A stretch of 64,000 nt of DNA from Luteolibacter sp. (GTDB taxonomy: Bacteria; Verrucomicrobiota; Verrucomicrobiia; Verrucomicrobiales; Akkermansiaceae), in the NCBI GenBank assembly GCA_030696085.1, contig JAUYNL010000081.1, forward strand, positions 1-64,000, written 5' to 3'. Shown here one piece after another: positions 9,776 to 18,994 of the stretch; within the stretch, counting starts at the first letter, position 1, and each line of letters starts with the position of its first letter. The notes under the pieces are model-generated. The model had not been told where the DNA came from, searched no databases, and saw nothing but the letters and a program-made list of their open reading frames with translations. Position numbers and translations under genes: made by a program.

Positions 9776-10864
9776 ATGATCTTTTCCATCCGCTTCATCG
9801 TCGCGGCGGGGCTTGTCTCCCCGACATTCGCAGGCCCCTTCCCACCCGCCGCCGGCCAACCCGGCTCCGACGCCATCCCCGCCGACGACTCACGTTTCAC
9901 CGTGTGGGCCTCCTCATGCGTTGTGGAAAGCGGTCCGACCGATATCGCCGATCCCGAAAGTTTCCCCGCCACCTACGGTCTTGAGTCCGCCGCTACGGGA
10001 CCGGCCGATGCCAACCCTGACTGGCCTTACCCCGTCGTTTCCCTCGGCGATGGCGGCACCGCTACGCTGGAGTTCGCCCAACCTTTCGGCGATGTGCCGG
10101 GGCCGGATCTGGCGGTTTTTGAAAACAGTTTCGGCGCATCCTTCTTCGAACTCGCCCATGTCGAGGTCAGCTCGGACGGCGTGAACTACTTTCGCTTCCC
10201 TGCCCGATCTCTTACCGAACCGGGTGGCAACGTCGATCCCACCAACGTCCGCAACCTCGCGGGCAAATACTTCGCCGGTTTCGGAACGCCCTTCGATCTC
10301 GCGGAACTGCGCCAGGTTTCGCCACTCTTGGATATTCAACGCATCACCCACGTCCGCATCATCGACGCGGTGGGCACTAATGATCCGGACTTCGCGACAC
10401 ATGATGCTGCGGGAAATATCGTCGTCGATCCCTATCCCACGCCCTATCCCTCGTGCGGCTTCGATCTCGATGCGGTCGGCGCGTTTTCCCAAACCGCCAC
10501 CACCTATGCGGCATGGCTGACGGCTCAGGGAATCACCGACATGGCCCCCTCTGCGGATTCCAATCATGACGGCGTGCCGAACCTCATTGAATACCTCACC
10601 GGGAGAGGCCGCGTGGTAGCCGAAACATTCGCCACCCTGAAATTCCCCCGCCTTTCCTACCGGACAGATGGAAACCTGCGCGTCGAGGGCAGCCCGGACC
10701 TCCAGCAATGGACGCCGCTTGCGGAATCGAATCATGGTGCCACAATGGTCGCCAAAGCTGCCGGAACCATCGTTTCAGAATCCGGCGATTCGGTCAAACA
10801 AACCACTGTCACTCTCTCGCCAGGCACGCCGTACAAATTCTTCCGCCTCGCCGCCGAGCCATGA
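9776..10864 (+). CDS. Secreted cell-surface protein of the type seen in B12-associated surface loci
   Basis: Signal peptide; LAVFENSFGASFFELAHVEVSSDGVNYFRFPA...NLAGKYFAGFGTPFDLAEL...HVRIIDAVG; lies in the riboswitch locus. Confidence 0.78.
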   Translation: MIFSIRFIVAAGLVSPTFAGPFPPAAGQPGSDAIPADDSRFTVWASSCVVESGPTDIADPESFPATYGLESAATGPADANPDWPYPVVSLGDGGTATLEFAQPFGDVPGPDLAVFENSFGASFFELAHVEVSSDGVNYFRFPARSLTEPGGNVDPTNVRNLAGKYFAGFGTPFDLAELRQVSPLLDIQRITHVRIIDAVGTNDPDFATHDAAGNIVVDPYPTPYPSCGFDLDAVGAFSQTATTYAAWLTAQGITDMAPSADSNHDGVPNLIEYLTGRGRVVAETFATLKFPRLSYRTDGNLRVEGSPDLQQWTPLAESNHGATMVAKAAGTIVSESGDSVKQTTVTLSPGTPYKFFRLAAEP

Positions 10865-11655
10865 GCCACCCGCCGTCCAACCGATTCGCCCACGGTTTCA
10901 CCTTGATGGAACTGCTGGTCGTCATTGTCTTGTTCGGAACGCTTTCCGCCCTGGGATTCCAGGGATTCCGTGCCGCGAGAACACGAGCGAACCAAGCAGT
11001 CTCCGCCGCCAACCTCCGCCAGCTTGTCGCAGCGAATTTATTATACGCCACAGACCATCAGACGTATTGTCCCACCGACCTTGACGGACACAACCTTGTC
11101 CGCTGGCACGGAGCGCGCCGGACCCCTGGTGCGCCCTTTGATCCAGCGGAGGGGCTGCTGGCTGATTATCTCGGGGAAAGCCGGGTGATCGGCCGCTGCC
11201 CGGAGTTGGAGCACCTGTTGTCCGCCGAGGCATTCAATGAGAATGGTTCCGGAGGGTACGGCTATAATACCGCTTACATCGGAACGGATCCGTTCGTGCG
11301 GCCCGAAAGAGGGCAGAGCAATCCTTCGTGTCGTCCCGCGAATGTAAACAATCCCGCCGGCACGCTGATGTTCGCCACCGTGGCATTTGCCGTAGCGGGC
11401 GGTCTTCAGGATTACTCGTCCGCTGATCCGCCACGCGCAGTGGATTCCGGCGGTCGGCTTGGCATTCAACTGCAGCCCAGTATTCACTTCCGTTTCAACG
11501 GCAAGGCCCTCATCGGCTGGTGCGATGGCCATGTCTCGGAGGAAGTTCCAAGTTCCTGGGGTGAGATCACCTACAAGGGAGGAGACAATAAAGCCGCGAA
11601 AACCGGCTTCTGCGGCCCGCTTGAAAACAACGGCTGGTGGAATCCGCGGAATTGA
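10861..11655 (+). CDS. Prepilin-type N-terminal methylation domain protein (pseudopilin-like, H-X9-DG type C-terminus)
   Basis: HGFTLMELLVVIVLFGTLSALGFQGF prepilin signature; C-terminal HFRFNGKALIGWCDGHV; ATGA overlap with the upstream gene. Confidence 0.88.
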   Translation: MSHPPSNRFAHGFTLMELLVVIVLFGTLSALGFQGFRAARTRANQAVSAANLRQLVAANLLYATDHQTYCPTDLDGHNLVRWHGARRTPGAPFDPAEGLLADYLGESRVIGRCPELEHLLSAEAFNENGSGGYGYNTAYIGTDPFVRPERGQSNPSCRPANVNNPAGTLMFATVAFAVAGGLQDYSSADPPRAVDSGGRLGIQLQPSIHFRFNGKALIGWCDGHVSEEVPSSWGEITYKGGDNKAAKTGFCGPLENNGWWNPRN

Positions 11656-11828
11656 GTGGAAACATCCAGGTGCCGACCGCCAAAACGTTGATCGCTTTCC
11701 CTCACCGGAATTTCACCCCAAGTTTCTACGTCAGCGCCGTGAGCACTTTCTCCAGATAGACCGTCAAGGGATCCGGCACCGGCCTCTGTGCGGGAATCCC
11801 CATCGACTGGCGATTTTCAGACACCCGG

Positions 11829-12257
11829 TCAGTGGCTCTGATTGACGCCACGTTTCGCCGCCTCGTAGCAGACATCGAGAATCTTGCGGATGTCCGGGTT
11901 CTGGACGGCCAGCTTGCTGAAAAAAATCAGGCGCTTGCGGAGCTCCTGGCTGATTCCTTCCGGGAAATCAGCTGGAGCGAATTCCTCACCCACAGCGGTC
12001 GCACGGGTCTCTACCTTGACAAGTTGATCGGCATATCGCGGCATTTGGTCACGCAGCCAGGCGCAGACAAGTGCCGCCGCCTCGGCTTGAGGGAGGATTT
12101 CCGTGAGTTTGGCGATCGCATCCCGGTCGGGTTTGGAATGGCCGCGAATCCAGCGGGAAACATTGCCCGCATCCACACCGGCGAGGCGAGCGAGCTCCAG
12201 TTGGCTCCTCCCTGCGGCATTCAGCCAATCACGCATCCATTCGGCACACCATGACAT
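11829..12257 (-). CDS. HTH (XRE/Cro-like) transcriptional regulator
   Basis: QLELARLAGVDAGNVSRWIRGHSKPDRDAIAKLTEIL helix-turn-helix; start placed at MSWCAEWM. Confidence 0.8.
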   Translation of the reverse strand: MSWCAEWMRDWLNAAGRSQLELARLAGVDAGNVSRWIRGHSKPDRDAIAKLTEILPQAEAAALVCAWLRDQMPRYADQLVKVETRATAVGEEFAPADFPEGISQELRKRLIFFSKLAVQNPDIRKILDVCYEAAKRGVNQSH

Positions 12258-12277
12258 GCCGTGAACATTGCTGAAAA

Positions 12278-12348
12278 TTGCGGAGTGCGCAACATTTAGA
12301 TAAATCTTGACCAATTTTGTGGCAAAAGCATTATTGCGTCATTAGCAA
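12278..12348. promoter_or_regulatory. Two operator-like 15-nt inverted repeats in the divergent region
   Basis: TTGCG-GAGTG-CGCAA at 12278-12292 and TTGCG-TCATT-AGCAA at 12334-12348; TTTTG-TGG-CAAAA at 12315-12327 between them. Confidence 0.55.
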
Positions 12349-12351
12349 CGT

Positions 12352-12570
12352 ATGGCGAATGATTCCATTTTCCTAACGACCGAAGAGGTCTCCTCTCTGC
12401 AGGAGGCCGTGGGCAGGATCGTTGACACAGGACTCCGCATTCAGGATACGGAACGAAGGATACCTGCTGGCGCGGATGAGGAAATCACAATCTTGGATCC
12501 ATGTGCCGGTGATGCACAGTATCCACAGCCGTCCGTGATTGAAAGTTCATTTCCTCAGCAGACAGACTGA
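12352..12570 (+). CDS. Small hypothetical protein, divergent from the HTH regulator
   Basis: 72-aa ORF bracketed by the operator-like region and a strong terminator at 12609-12654. Confidence 0.5.
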   Translation: MANDSIFLTTEEVSSLQEAVGRIVDTGLRIQDTERRIPAGADEEITILDPCAGDAQYPQPSVIESSFPQQTD

Positions 12571-12608
12571 TCCGTTTTCCCCCAACCTCCCCCAAAGCGA
12601 GAAATCGC

Positions 12609-12654
12609 AACGGCCTCCCTGAGATCATCTCATGACAAGGGAGGTCGTTCTTTT
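12609..12654 (+). terminator. Rho-independent terminator
   Basis: AACGGCCTCCCT ... AGGGAGGTCGTT 12-bp stem (one G-U) followed by CTTTT. Confidence 0.75.
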
Positions 12655-12915
12655 GGACGGGGACAAGAACTCAATCACTCGGAATTATCTCACTTTGTAG
12701 GACTCCGGCTTCATTCTTTCCCTTGAACAAGACGAAAGCCAATTCAGTTCGGCTGTCATGTATCTCCCCCATGAGTCCGGCGGTGCGGGTTTCCACATCC
12801 GCATCTGGATGGGTGGGCCATGCGCGACCGGTGGGTGGGGATTGTTTGTGTCGGCATTCTCCCTAATCAACGGAAAATCAATCAAATGAAAAGACCCTGG
12901 GCGTTACGGGGCGTT

Positions 12916-13782
12916 TCAGGATTTCCGGAAATCACTAAGCGTGGCGCGAATGTCGCCGATGAATATTGCGGCGCGCAACTCCACCGGAATGCGCTCGGCA
13001 TCGTCGCTGAGCCAGAGGGTGGCGTCGCGTTTCATTTTCCGGTAAGGGCGCAATTCCAAGGTTTTGCGGTCGATTTTCCGCATGCCCACGCTGAGGCGGA
13101 TGGTCTTGCGGTCGAGGTGGATCTCTCGTGCCACGACCTTGACGCGGAGCAGGTAGGGATTGTGGAACGGATGGATGAGCAGGGTGATGCGATCGCCGGG
13201 AGCGAGTTTCTGACTGCGGATGTGCAGCATGGCGGAATACGCATCGAAGATCGGGCTGGCGGCGAACTCGTGTTGCCTGCGCTTGGCGAGCGGCTTCTGG
13301 TGGCGCGGGGTGGTGACCTCGGTGGATTCGACCCGGTCGGGGAAGTGGCGGTTGGTGGTGACCACGGTTTCCTTGCCGTCGGTTTCGGTGGACTGGAAAA
13401 ACTTCGGGTGGAGGGAAACCAGGTCGATTTCCGACCATGTATGGCTGGCGTAGGGGAAGAGCACGGCGGCCGTGCCGAGACTGGTGGAAGCGGAGCGGAC
13501 AACGAGCGAGCCGGGTTTTCGCATCTCTTTGGGGGCGAATTCCATGCGCACGGTGCCGGAGTCGAGCAGGCCCTTCCAACTGACCTGGAGATCCACGACG
13601 CATGGCGCGAGCGGGGCGAAGTCACCAGGTCCGGGCGGAGTGAGTTCCGATTTCCAGGATGGTTCCGCCAGCGTGGCGGTGGCGGCCAGCAGCCAGGATG
13701 CGGCGATCCAAAAATGGCCGCCGCAGGCCTGCGGCGGCGGCAATCTCGCGGTGGATGGAGGGGAAGATGCCAATAACCTCAT
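12916..13782 (-). CDS. DUF3108-like secreted protein
   Basis: Signal-peptide-like N-terminus; C-terminal TLWLSDDAERIPVELRAAIFIGDIRATL typical of DUF3108; start at MRLLASS. Confidence 0.7.
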   Translation of the reverse strand: MRLLASSPPSTARLPPPQACGGHFWIAASWLLAATATLAEPSWKSELTPPGPGDFAPLAPCVVDLQVSWKGLLDSGTVRMEFAPKEMRKPGSLVVRSASTSLGTAAVLFPYASHTWSEIDLVSLHPKFFQSTETDGKETVVTTNRHFPDRVESTEVTTPRHQKPLAKRRQHEFAASPIFDAYSAMLHIRSQKLAPGDRITLLIHPFHNPYLLRVKVVAREIHLDRKTIRLSVGMRKIDRKTLELRPYRKMKRDATLWLSDDAERIPVELRAAIFIGDIRATLSDFRKS

Positions 13783-13911
13783 GGAGGGTGAAATGATCCA
13801 TCCTCCAACCGCGCCGACAAGGCGGAAAAAATTCGATCCTACGCGATTACGTGATCGCCAATGGCCGGAATTGGTGCTAGGGATGTCCCTGACCCTCGTC
13901 TTCCCCCCCCT

Positions 13912-14655
13912 ATGAAAACAATATTTTCCCTCGTATCGAGCCTTGTTCTGGGCTCCCTCGCAGGCGCATCCGCCCAATCCGTGTTTTACACGCCGCAGTC
14001 GCGGACTCCGCTGGCCATTGCCACCGGCGATCCCTCGGTCTGGGACATCACCGTGACGGGAGGTGGCATCGCCCCAGGACAATACGACGCCTGGTGTTTC
14101 TCGCCTGAGGATGCGGGTTATGGCGCGGAGGATTTCGGTCAAAGTTTTGAATCCACCCTAATCACCCTCAACGGAATCATCCATTATCAAGCCGAGCCGG
14201 GCGTCAATATGGCCGGAGCCATGGTGAATTACGTCTTCGACACGTATTTCGGATTCTGGAACGAGTCCGGCCTGCCCTCGGAGCAAGTCCAGGAGCGCTA
14301 TCTGGGATTTCATCACATCCTGTGGGAAATCCAGCGCGATTACCACCCCGAGATCGGCATTGCGAGCTTCGATCTTCTCTCAGGCGATCACATCGGCGGA
14401 TCGAGTTACACGAAGGATCTGATCTCCGGCGATCTTGCCAATGTCTATGCGGGGCTCTCTCCGACATACACCTCCAGCCAATACGATATCAAGGTGATCG
14501 ACGGTCGCAATGTCCTGAAGAACGGTGCGGAAGTGGGTTGGACGCTCCAACCCTTGATCGTGGTCTCGGTCATTCCAGAGCCCTCGACTCTGATTCTGGG
14601 AGGCCTGGCAGCCGGCATGCTGGCATTGCGCCGCAGACGCGGAATGGAAGGCTGA
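13912..14655 (+). CDS. PEP-CTERM sorting domain protein
   Basis: Signal peptide; C-terminal VIPEPSTLILGGLAAGMLALRRRRG. Confidence 0.9.
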   Translation: MKTIFSLVSSLVLGSLAGASAQSVFYTPQSRTPLAIATGDPSVWDITVTGGGIAPGQYDAWCFSPEDAGYGAEDFGQSFESTLITLNGIIHYQAEPGVNMAGAMVNYVFDTYFGFWNESGLPSEQVQERYLGFHHILWEIQRDYHPEIGIASFDLLSGDHIGGSSYTKDLISGDLANVYAGLSPTYTSSQYDIKVIDGRNVLKNGAEVGWTLQPLIVVSVIPEPSTLILGGLAAGMLALRRRRGMEG

Positions 14656-14739
14656 GGGCCTCCGAATGCAGATGATGGGCACCGCATGACGCATGGGCCG
14701 CCTTGCCAGAGAAGTGACTGGAAAGTGCCGTAGAATGCA

Positions 14740-16488
14740 TTGATGCGCCGAACTCCACCCTTGAAGAATCCACGGTTGATGATTTGTCGTTTGGTCCTGC
14801 TTTGTCTGGCCTGCCCGATTGCGCCGGTGTCCGCGCAAAACCGCCTGCTGCCGCTGGGCGACTCGATCACCGAAGGCTCCCAAGGCGGCCCCTTCAGTGA
14901 GATACACTTCCGCGGCGGCTACCGGTATTATCTCGAACGCTACCTGGAAGGCTCCGAAGGAGGAGCCGCCGGATTCTCGTTCACCGGTTCGGTAACCGAG
15001 TCCGCGGGCACCATCGTCTCGTATGCAGGGCCGTGGTATCCGGGGGATGTCGCCAAACCACTCAACCACCCGCTGCATAGTGGATACTCCGGCTCTTGGA
15101 TCGCGGGGATCACCAGCAGGGTGCTCAATGATACGATTCCCGTGGCGGACAGCGACGTGATTTTCCTCCAGATCGGCACCAACGACATGGTCCCCTCCTC
15201 GGCCACGCCGGTTCCCGCCTCTCCTGCGGACATCACGACGTGGATTGAGGATTACGCCTACCTGCTGGATTCGATTCTGGCCAAGAATTCCTCCGTCAAG
15301 GTGATCATGGCGAAAATCCCGCCCGTCACCAGCAGTTGGGAATACGGCAACATCGCCACGAACGCGGCCCGCATCGAACCGTTCAACACACTGGTCGTGG
15401 AGCCTGTCTATCAGTATTACGCAGCCGCCCGTCCCGGGCAATTCTTCCTGGTGGACAACTATGCGCCGCTCGATCCGCTCAACGTGGAGGACTCCTACGA
15501 CACGGCCACCAACGACACGGATTTCCTAACCGTCGGTGGCGATGGCATTCATCCCTACAACGCGGGCCACCGCAAGATCGCCGTGAACTTCTGGAAGGCG
15601 CGCCAACTCGCCAAGGGCAGGGCGGCGGCCGAGCTCATCACCCCGCACGATGGCGGCGGGGACGACGCCTGCATCCGTGAAAGCGGCAGCACACCGAACG
15701 GCCTGATTGTCGAGCGCCAGCCCTTCGTCCGCAGCAGCACCAACGCGTCTGAGCGTGGGAAATATTATCTCAAGCTCGATCTTTCCGGCAAACCGAAGTA
15801 TTGGGAGGACGCGCGCTTCAACCTGGTGTTCTGGGGCGGCCCGAATGAAGAACCGGGTTTCTCAAACTGCGTGAATGACGCCCCGTCCGCCACCATCCTC
15901 AAGCTCTATGGCATTCCCGATGGAGCGGACGCTTGGAGCGGCGCGGGCATCACCTGGAGCAACGCGCCGGGAAATGAAATCAATGGAAACTCGGTGACCG
16001 GCACTTATCTCGGCGACCTGATCATTCCGGCGGGTGCCCAAACCGGCGATGTCATCAGCGTGAGTAGCCCTGCGCTGCGCGACTTCGTGAACCACCAGCG
16101 CGGGCTGGATGGCCTGCTGACCTTCGCCGTGACCGGTGATGGCGCGAATCCCGGGTATTTCCCGTCGTTTCAGGACAGCGACTTCCGGGATTACGCCTCC
16201 TCGTTCCTCCAACTCACGCGGACCACGGCGCTTCCCACTGCGGCGGACCTGCGGATTCTCACCCATGAGTTCGACCTCGCCGCCACGCCGGTTCCGAAGG
16301 TGGCCGTCACCTTCAGTTCGGATAGTTCGCGCACTTATCTTCTGAGCGGATCCACCGACCTTCAGCGGTTCGACGCGGTGCTCGCAGCGGGCATCGAGGG
16401 TGCCGCCGCCGAGTCGTCCACCACGGTAGTGGCGGATCTTCCGGCCAGTCCCGGAGGACGCTTTTTCATCCGGATCGAACAGGAGTAG
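14740..16488 (+). CDS. SGNH/GDSL-like esterase with C-terminal DNRLRE/CBM-like region
   Basis: LLPLGDSITEGSQGG, FLQIGTNDM, GDGIHPYNAGHRKIA; TTG start or ATG at 14743. Confidence 0.88.
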   Translation: MMRRTPPLKNPRLMICRLVLLCLACPIAPVSAQNRLLPLGDSITEGSQGGPFSEIHFRGGYRYYLERYLEGSEGGAAGFSFTGSVTESAGTIVSYAGPWYPGDVAKPLNHPLHSGYSGSWIAGITSRVLNDTIPVADSDVIFLQIGTNDMVPSSATPVPASPADITTWIEDYAYLLDSILAKNSSVKVIMAKIPPVTSSWEYGNIATNAARIEPFNTLVVEPVYQYYAAARPGQFFLVDNYAPLDPLNVEDSYDTATNDTDFLTVGGDGIHPYNAGHRKIAVNFWKARQLAKGRAAAELITPHDGGGDDACIRESGSTPNGLIVERQPFVRSSTNASERGKYYLKLDLSGKPKYWEDARFNLVFWGGPNEEPGFSNCVNDAPSATILKLYGIPDGADAWSGAGITWSNAPGNEINGNSVTGTYLGDLIIPAGAQTGDVISVSSPALRDFVNHQRGLDGLLTFAVTGDGANPGYFPSFQDSDFRDYASSFLQLTRTTALPTAADLRILTHEFDLAATPVPKVAVTFSSDSSRTYLLSGSTDLQRFDAVLAAGIEGAAAESSTTVVADLPASPGGRFFIRIEQE

Positions 16489-16507
16489 TTCCGCCCCCCA
16501 CCCCCTG

Positions 16508-17638
16508 GTGCATTTGGAAACCACCTCGCGATCCAACAACTTCGATCTGATCCGCCTGCTCGCGGCGGCCCAGGTCGTGTTCGTGCATGCAGTGGGCCAC
16601 ACGCCGGTGCTCACGAGTCATCCGCCATGGCTGCGGAGCCTGCTCGATGTGGTGATCCTGTTTCCAGGAGTGGCTGTGTTTTTCGTGATCAGCGGATTCC
16701 TGATCCCGCGCTCCTACGAGCGGCTGGAGGATCGGCCACGGGCTTATTTCATGCACCGCGCACTGCGCATCTATCCGGCGCTCATCGTGTGTCTGCTGGT
16801 GAGTCTCGCCGTGCTCGGCGTGTTCGGTTTCCTGGGGCCGGCAGTGATCGGTTCTCCGGAATTCATGGCGTGGCTGTTCGGGCAGTTGACCTGCGGCCAG
16901 TTTTACAACCCGGCGTTCTTTCGCGATTTCGGCGTGGGGGTGGTCAATGGTGCGCTTTGGACGATCTCGGTGGAGCTGCAGTTTTATGCGGTGGTGCCGC
17001 TGCTGCATGTCATCAGCCGCCGCACGCGTTTGGGCGGACTCCTGCTCGCGAGCTCCTTCCTGGCTTCGTTCGTCACTTTCTGTTATGTGGATATGGTTTC
17101 CAACAAGACGCTTGGCTTCCATGAGGCTCCGATGGCTGTGAAGCTGTTGTTTGTCACGATCATCCCGCATTGGTGGATGTTCGGGCTGGGAATGCTGCTG
17201 CGGCGGCACTATGGGCGGCTGCGCGGGATGCTGGAAGGAAAGTTCATCCATCACCTTGCCGCATACACCTGCTTCGCCGCCGCGCGCCAGTTCCTCATCG
17301 GCCGCGATGCATCGTGGTTCGGCTGGTTTTACCCCGGCTATCTTCCGGAGCGGGTGCTGCTGGCCACCATGACCACCTCCGCCGCCTTCACCATGCGGGA
17401 TCTGTCCGGCCGGCTGCTGCGCGGAGTGGATATTTCCTACGGAATTTATATCTATCACTTCATCATCATCAACGTGCTGCTGGAGCTTGGCTGGATGAGC
17501 ACCCTTCCCGCCGTGGCGGCGGTGTTCCTGCTCTCCTCCGCGGCGGGGGCGCTGAGCTGGTTCGGCATCGAGAAGCGCGCCCTGGCCTTGAAACCCCGCG
17601 TCGATGGGGCCGGGTTGAGGGAGGCGGCATGCCGTTAG
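16508..17638 (+). CDS. Acyltransferase 3 family membrane protein
   Basis: NNFDLIRLLAAAQVVFVHA, multiple TMs, GALWTISVELQFYAVVPLL. Confidence 0.9.
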   Translation: MHLETTSRSNNFDLIRLLAAAQVVFVHAVGHTPVLTSHPPWLRSLLDVVILFPGVAVFFVISGFLIPRSYERLEDRPRAYFMHRALRIYPALIVCLLVSLAVLGVFGFLGPAVIGSPEFMAWLFGQLTCGQFYNPAFFRDFGVGVVNGALWTISVELQFYAVVPLLHVISRRTRLGGLLLASSFLASFVTFCYVDMVSNKTLGFHEAPMAVKLLFVTIIPHWWMFGLGMLLRRHYGRLRGMLEGKFIHHLAAYTCFAAARQFLIGRDASWFGWFYPGYLPERVLLATMTTSAAFTMRDLSGRLLRGVDISYGIYIYHFIIINVLLELGWMSTLPAVAAVFLLSSAAGALSWFGIEKRALALKPRVDGAGLREAACR

Positions 17639-18948
17639 GCTCCGATCAGCGGCATCTTCGGGTAGTCCGCGCCGAGGATGGGCTTTGTGTCCGGTGCCTT
17701 GAGCCAGTCTGTGAGCAGGCTGCCATAGACGCTGCGGAAATCCACCGTGTGCTTGATGTCGCCTTCGGATAGATCGGTGAGGCTCGGGTGCGTGCCATGG
17801 AGGCCTCCCTTGATGGCGGGACCGGCGACGAAGAGGCAGGAGGCCTTGCCGTGATCGGTGCCTGCGCTGGCGTTTTCCGAGACGCGGCGGCCGAACTCGG
17901 AGAAAGTCATGAGTACGACGCGCTTGTCGTTGCCCTGCTGCTTGAGGTCGGCGAAGAAGGATTTCAGCGCGGAGTCGAGTTGTCCTAACAACCTGTCGTG
18001 GGAGTTGACCTGCTGGTTGTGGGTGTCGAATCCGCCGTGGCTGACGTAATAGACGCGGGCGGGCATGCCGCCGGCGATCATGCGGGAAACCAGGTTGAGG
18101 TTGCGCGAGAGCGGCGTGCCCTCGTAGCGCACGGTGGTCTTGTGTTTGGAGGCGAGTTCGAGGATCTTCTTCGAGCTCACGCGGGCGTTGAGGGCGACGC
18201 GTTCGAGAAAGGCGAGGTTGCCTTCGCCGGTGATTCCGCCTGGCTTGCCACCGGCGGGCATATCGATGGAAGTGCCTGCGGTGGGGGCGTCGTCCATGCC
18301 ATCCGGCTGGTTGAGTCTTGAGAAAAACTCCTCGGCTTGCGCCTGTTCACCACCGCCGTGGATCCAGCGGTAGAGTTCCGGCGAGTTGAGGCAGACGCCC
18401 GGGTTCTTGACCGCGCCGAAGCTCTCGGGCTGGGTCTTGTTGAAGCTGATGCCCACCGTGGGATCCGCTCCGGGGCAGGCGTTGTCGAAGTAGCGGCCGA
18501 GCCAGCCGGTGGCGGAGCGGTTGTTGGTGTCGCCGGTCTCCCAGATCGAGGTGGAGACGAAGTGCGAGCGGTTCGGATTGGGATATCCGACACCCTGCAC
18601 GATGCCGAGATTGCCTTCTTTAAAAAGCGATCCGAGGAAGGGCATCGAGGCGTTGAGGCCGGCGTAGTCACTGAGCCTGATGACGTCCTTCTCCTTCTTC
18701 GCGAGGCGCGGGCGGGATTTCTGATAGGTGTCGTCGGCATAGGGGACGAGCGTGTTGAGGCCGTCGTTTCCGCCGGCGAGCTGGAGCACGACGAGGATGG
18801 TGTCGTCCCTGCCGGTGAGGCCCTGGATGGCGAGGTCCTTGGAGGCGTCGTGGAGCTGGCCGAAGGTGCGCTCGACAAACATCGGCACGGTCCATGCGGC
18901 GGAGGCCCCGAGAACGGCGGAGCGGAGGAAATCACGGCGGGTTTTCAT
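17635..18948 (-). CDS. DUF1501 family protein (Tat signal)
   Basis: KTRRDFLRSAVLGASAAW; VVLQLAGGNDGLNTLVPY; MTFSEFGRRVSENASAGTDHGKA. Confidence 0.95.
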   Translation of the reverse strand: MKTRRDFLRSAVLGASAAWTVPMFVERTFGQLHDASKDLAIQGLTGRDDTILVVLQLAGGNDGLNTLVPYADDTYQKSRPRLAKKEKDVIRLSDYAGLNASMPFLGSLFKEGNLGIVQGVGYPNPNRSHFVSTSIWETGDTNNRSATGWLGRYFDNACPGADPTVGISFNKTQPESFGAVKNPGVCLNSPELYRWIHGGGEQAQAEEFFSRLNQPDGMDDAPTAGTSIDMPAGGKPGGITGEGNLAFLERVALNARVSSKKILELASKHKTTVRYEGTPLSRNLNLVSRMIAGGMPARVYYVSHGGFDTHNQQVNSHDRLLGQLDSALKSFFADLKQQGNDKRVVLMTFSEFGRRVSENASAGTDHGKASCLFVAGPAIKGGLHGTHPSLTDLSEGDIKHTVDFRSVYGSLLTDWLKAPDTKPILGADYPKMPLIGA

Positions 18949-18955
18949 GGGGGAA

Positions 18956-18979
18956 AGTTTGCTGGTTTTCAGTTTTCAG
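18956..18979 (-). repeat. Leader motif copy upstream of DUF1501 gene
   Basis: On minus strand CTGAAAACTGAAAACCAGCAAACTT-TCCCCC-ATG. Confidence 0.7.
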
Positions 18980-18994
18980 AATTCCAGCTTTTTA

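Noticed and set aside
9914-10735. 273-aa antisense ORF opposite the B12-module surface protein
   Set aside because: Lies fully within a signal-peptide-bearing sense gene; no domain recognised
11670-11828. Possible gene fragment between pseudopilin and HTH gene (minus-strand ENRQSMGIPAQRPVPDPLTVYLEKVLTALT*)
   Set aside because: Only about 30 codons, no start in a sensible position and no recognised family
12685-12885. 66-aa minus-strand ORF downstream of the small-ORF terminator
   Set aside because: Weak coding signal, no features, probably chance
12820-13776. 318-aa plus-strand ORF
   Set aside because: Antisense to the DUF3108-like gene, Gly/Val/Arg-rich mirror translation
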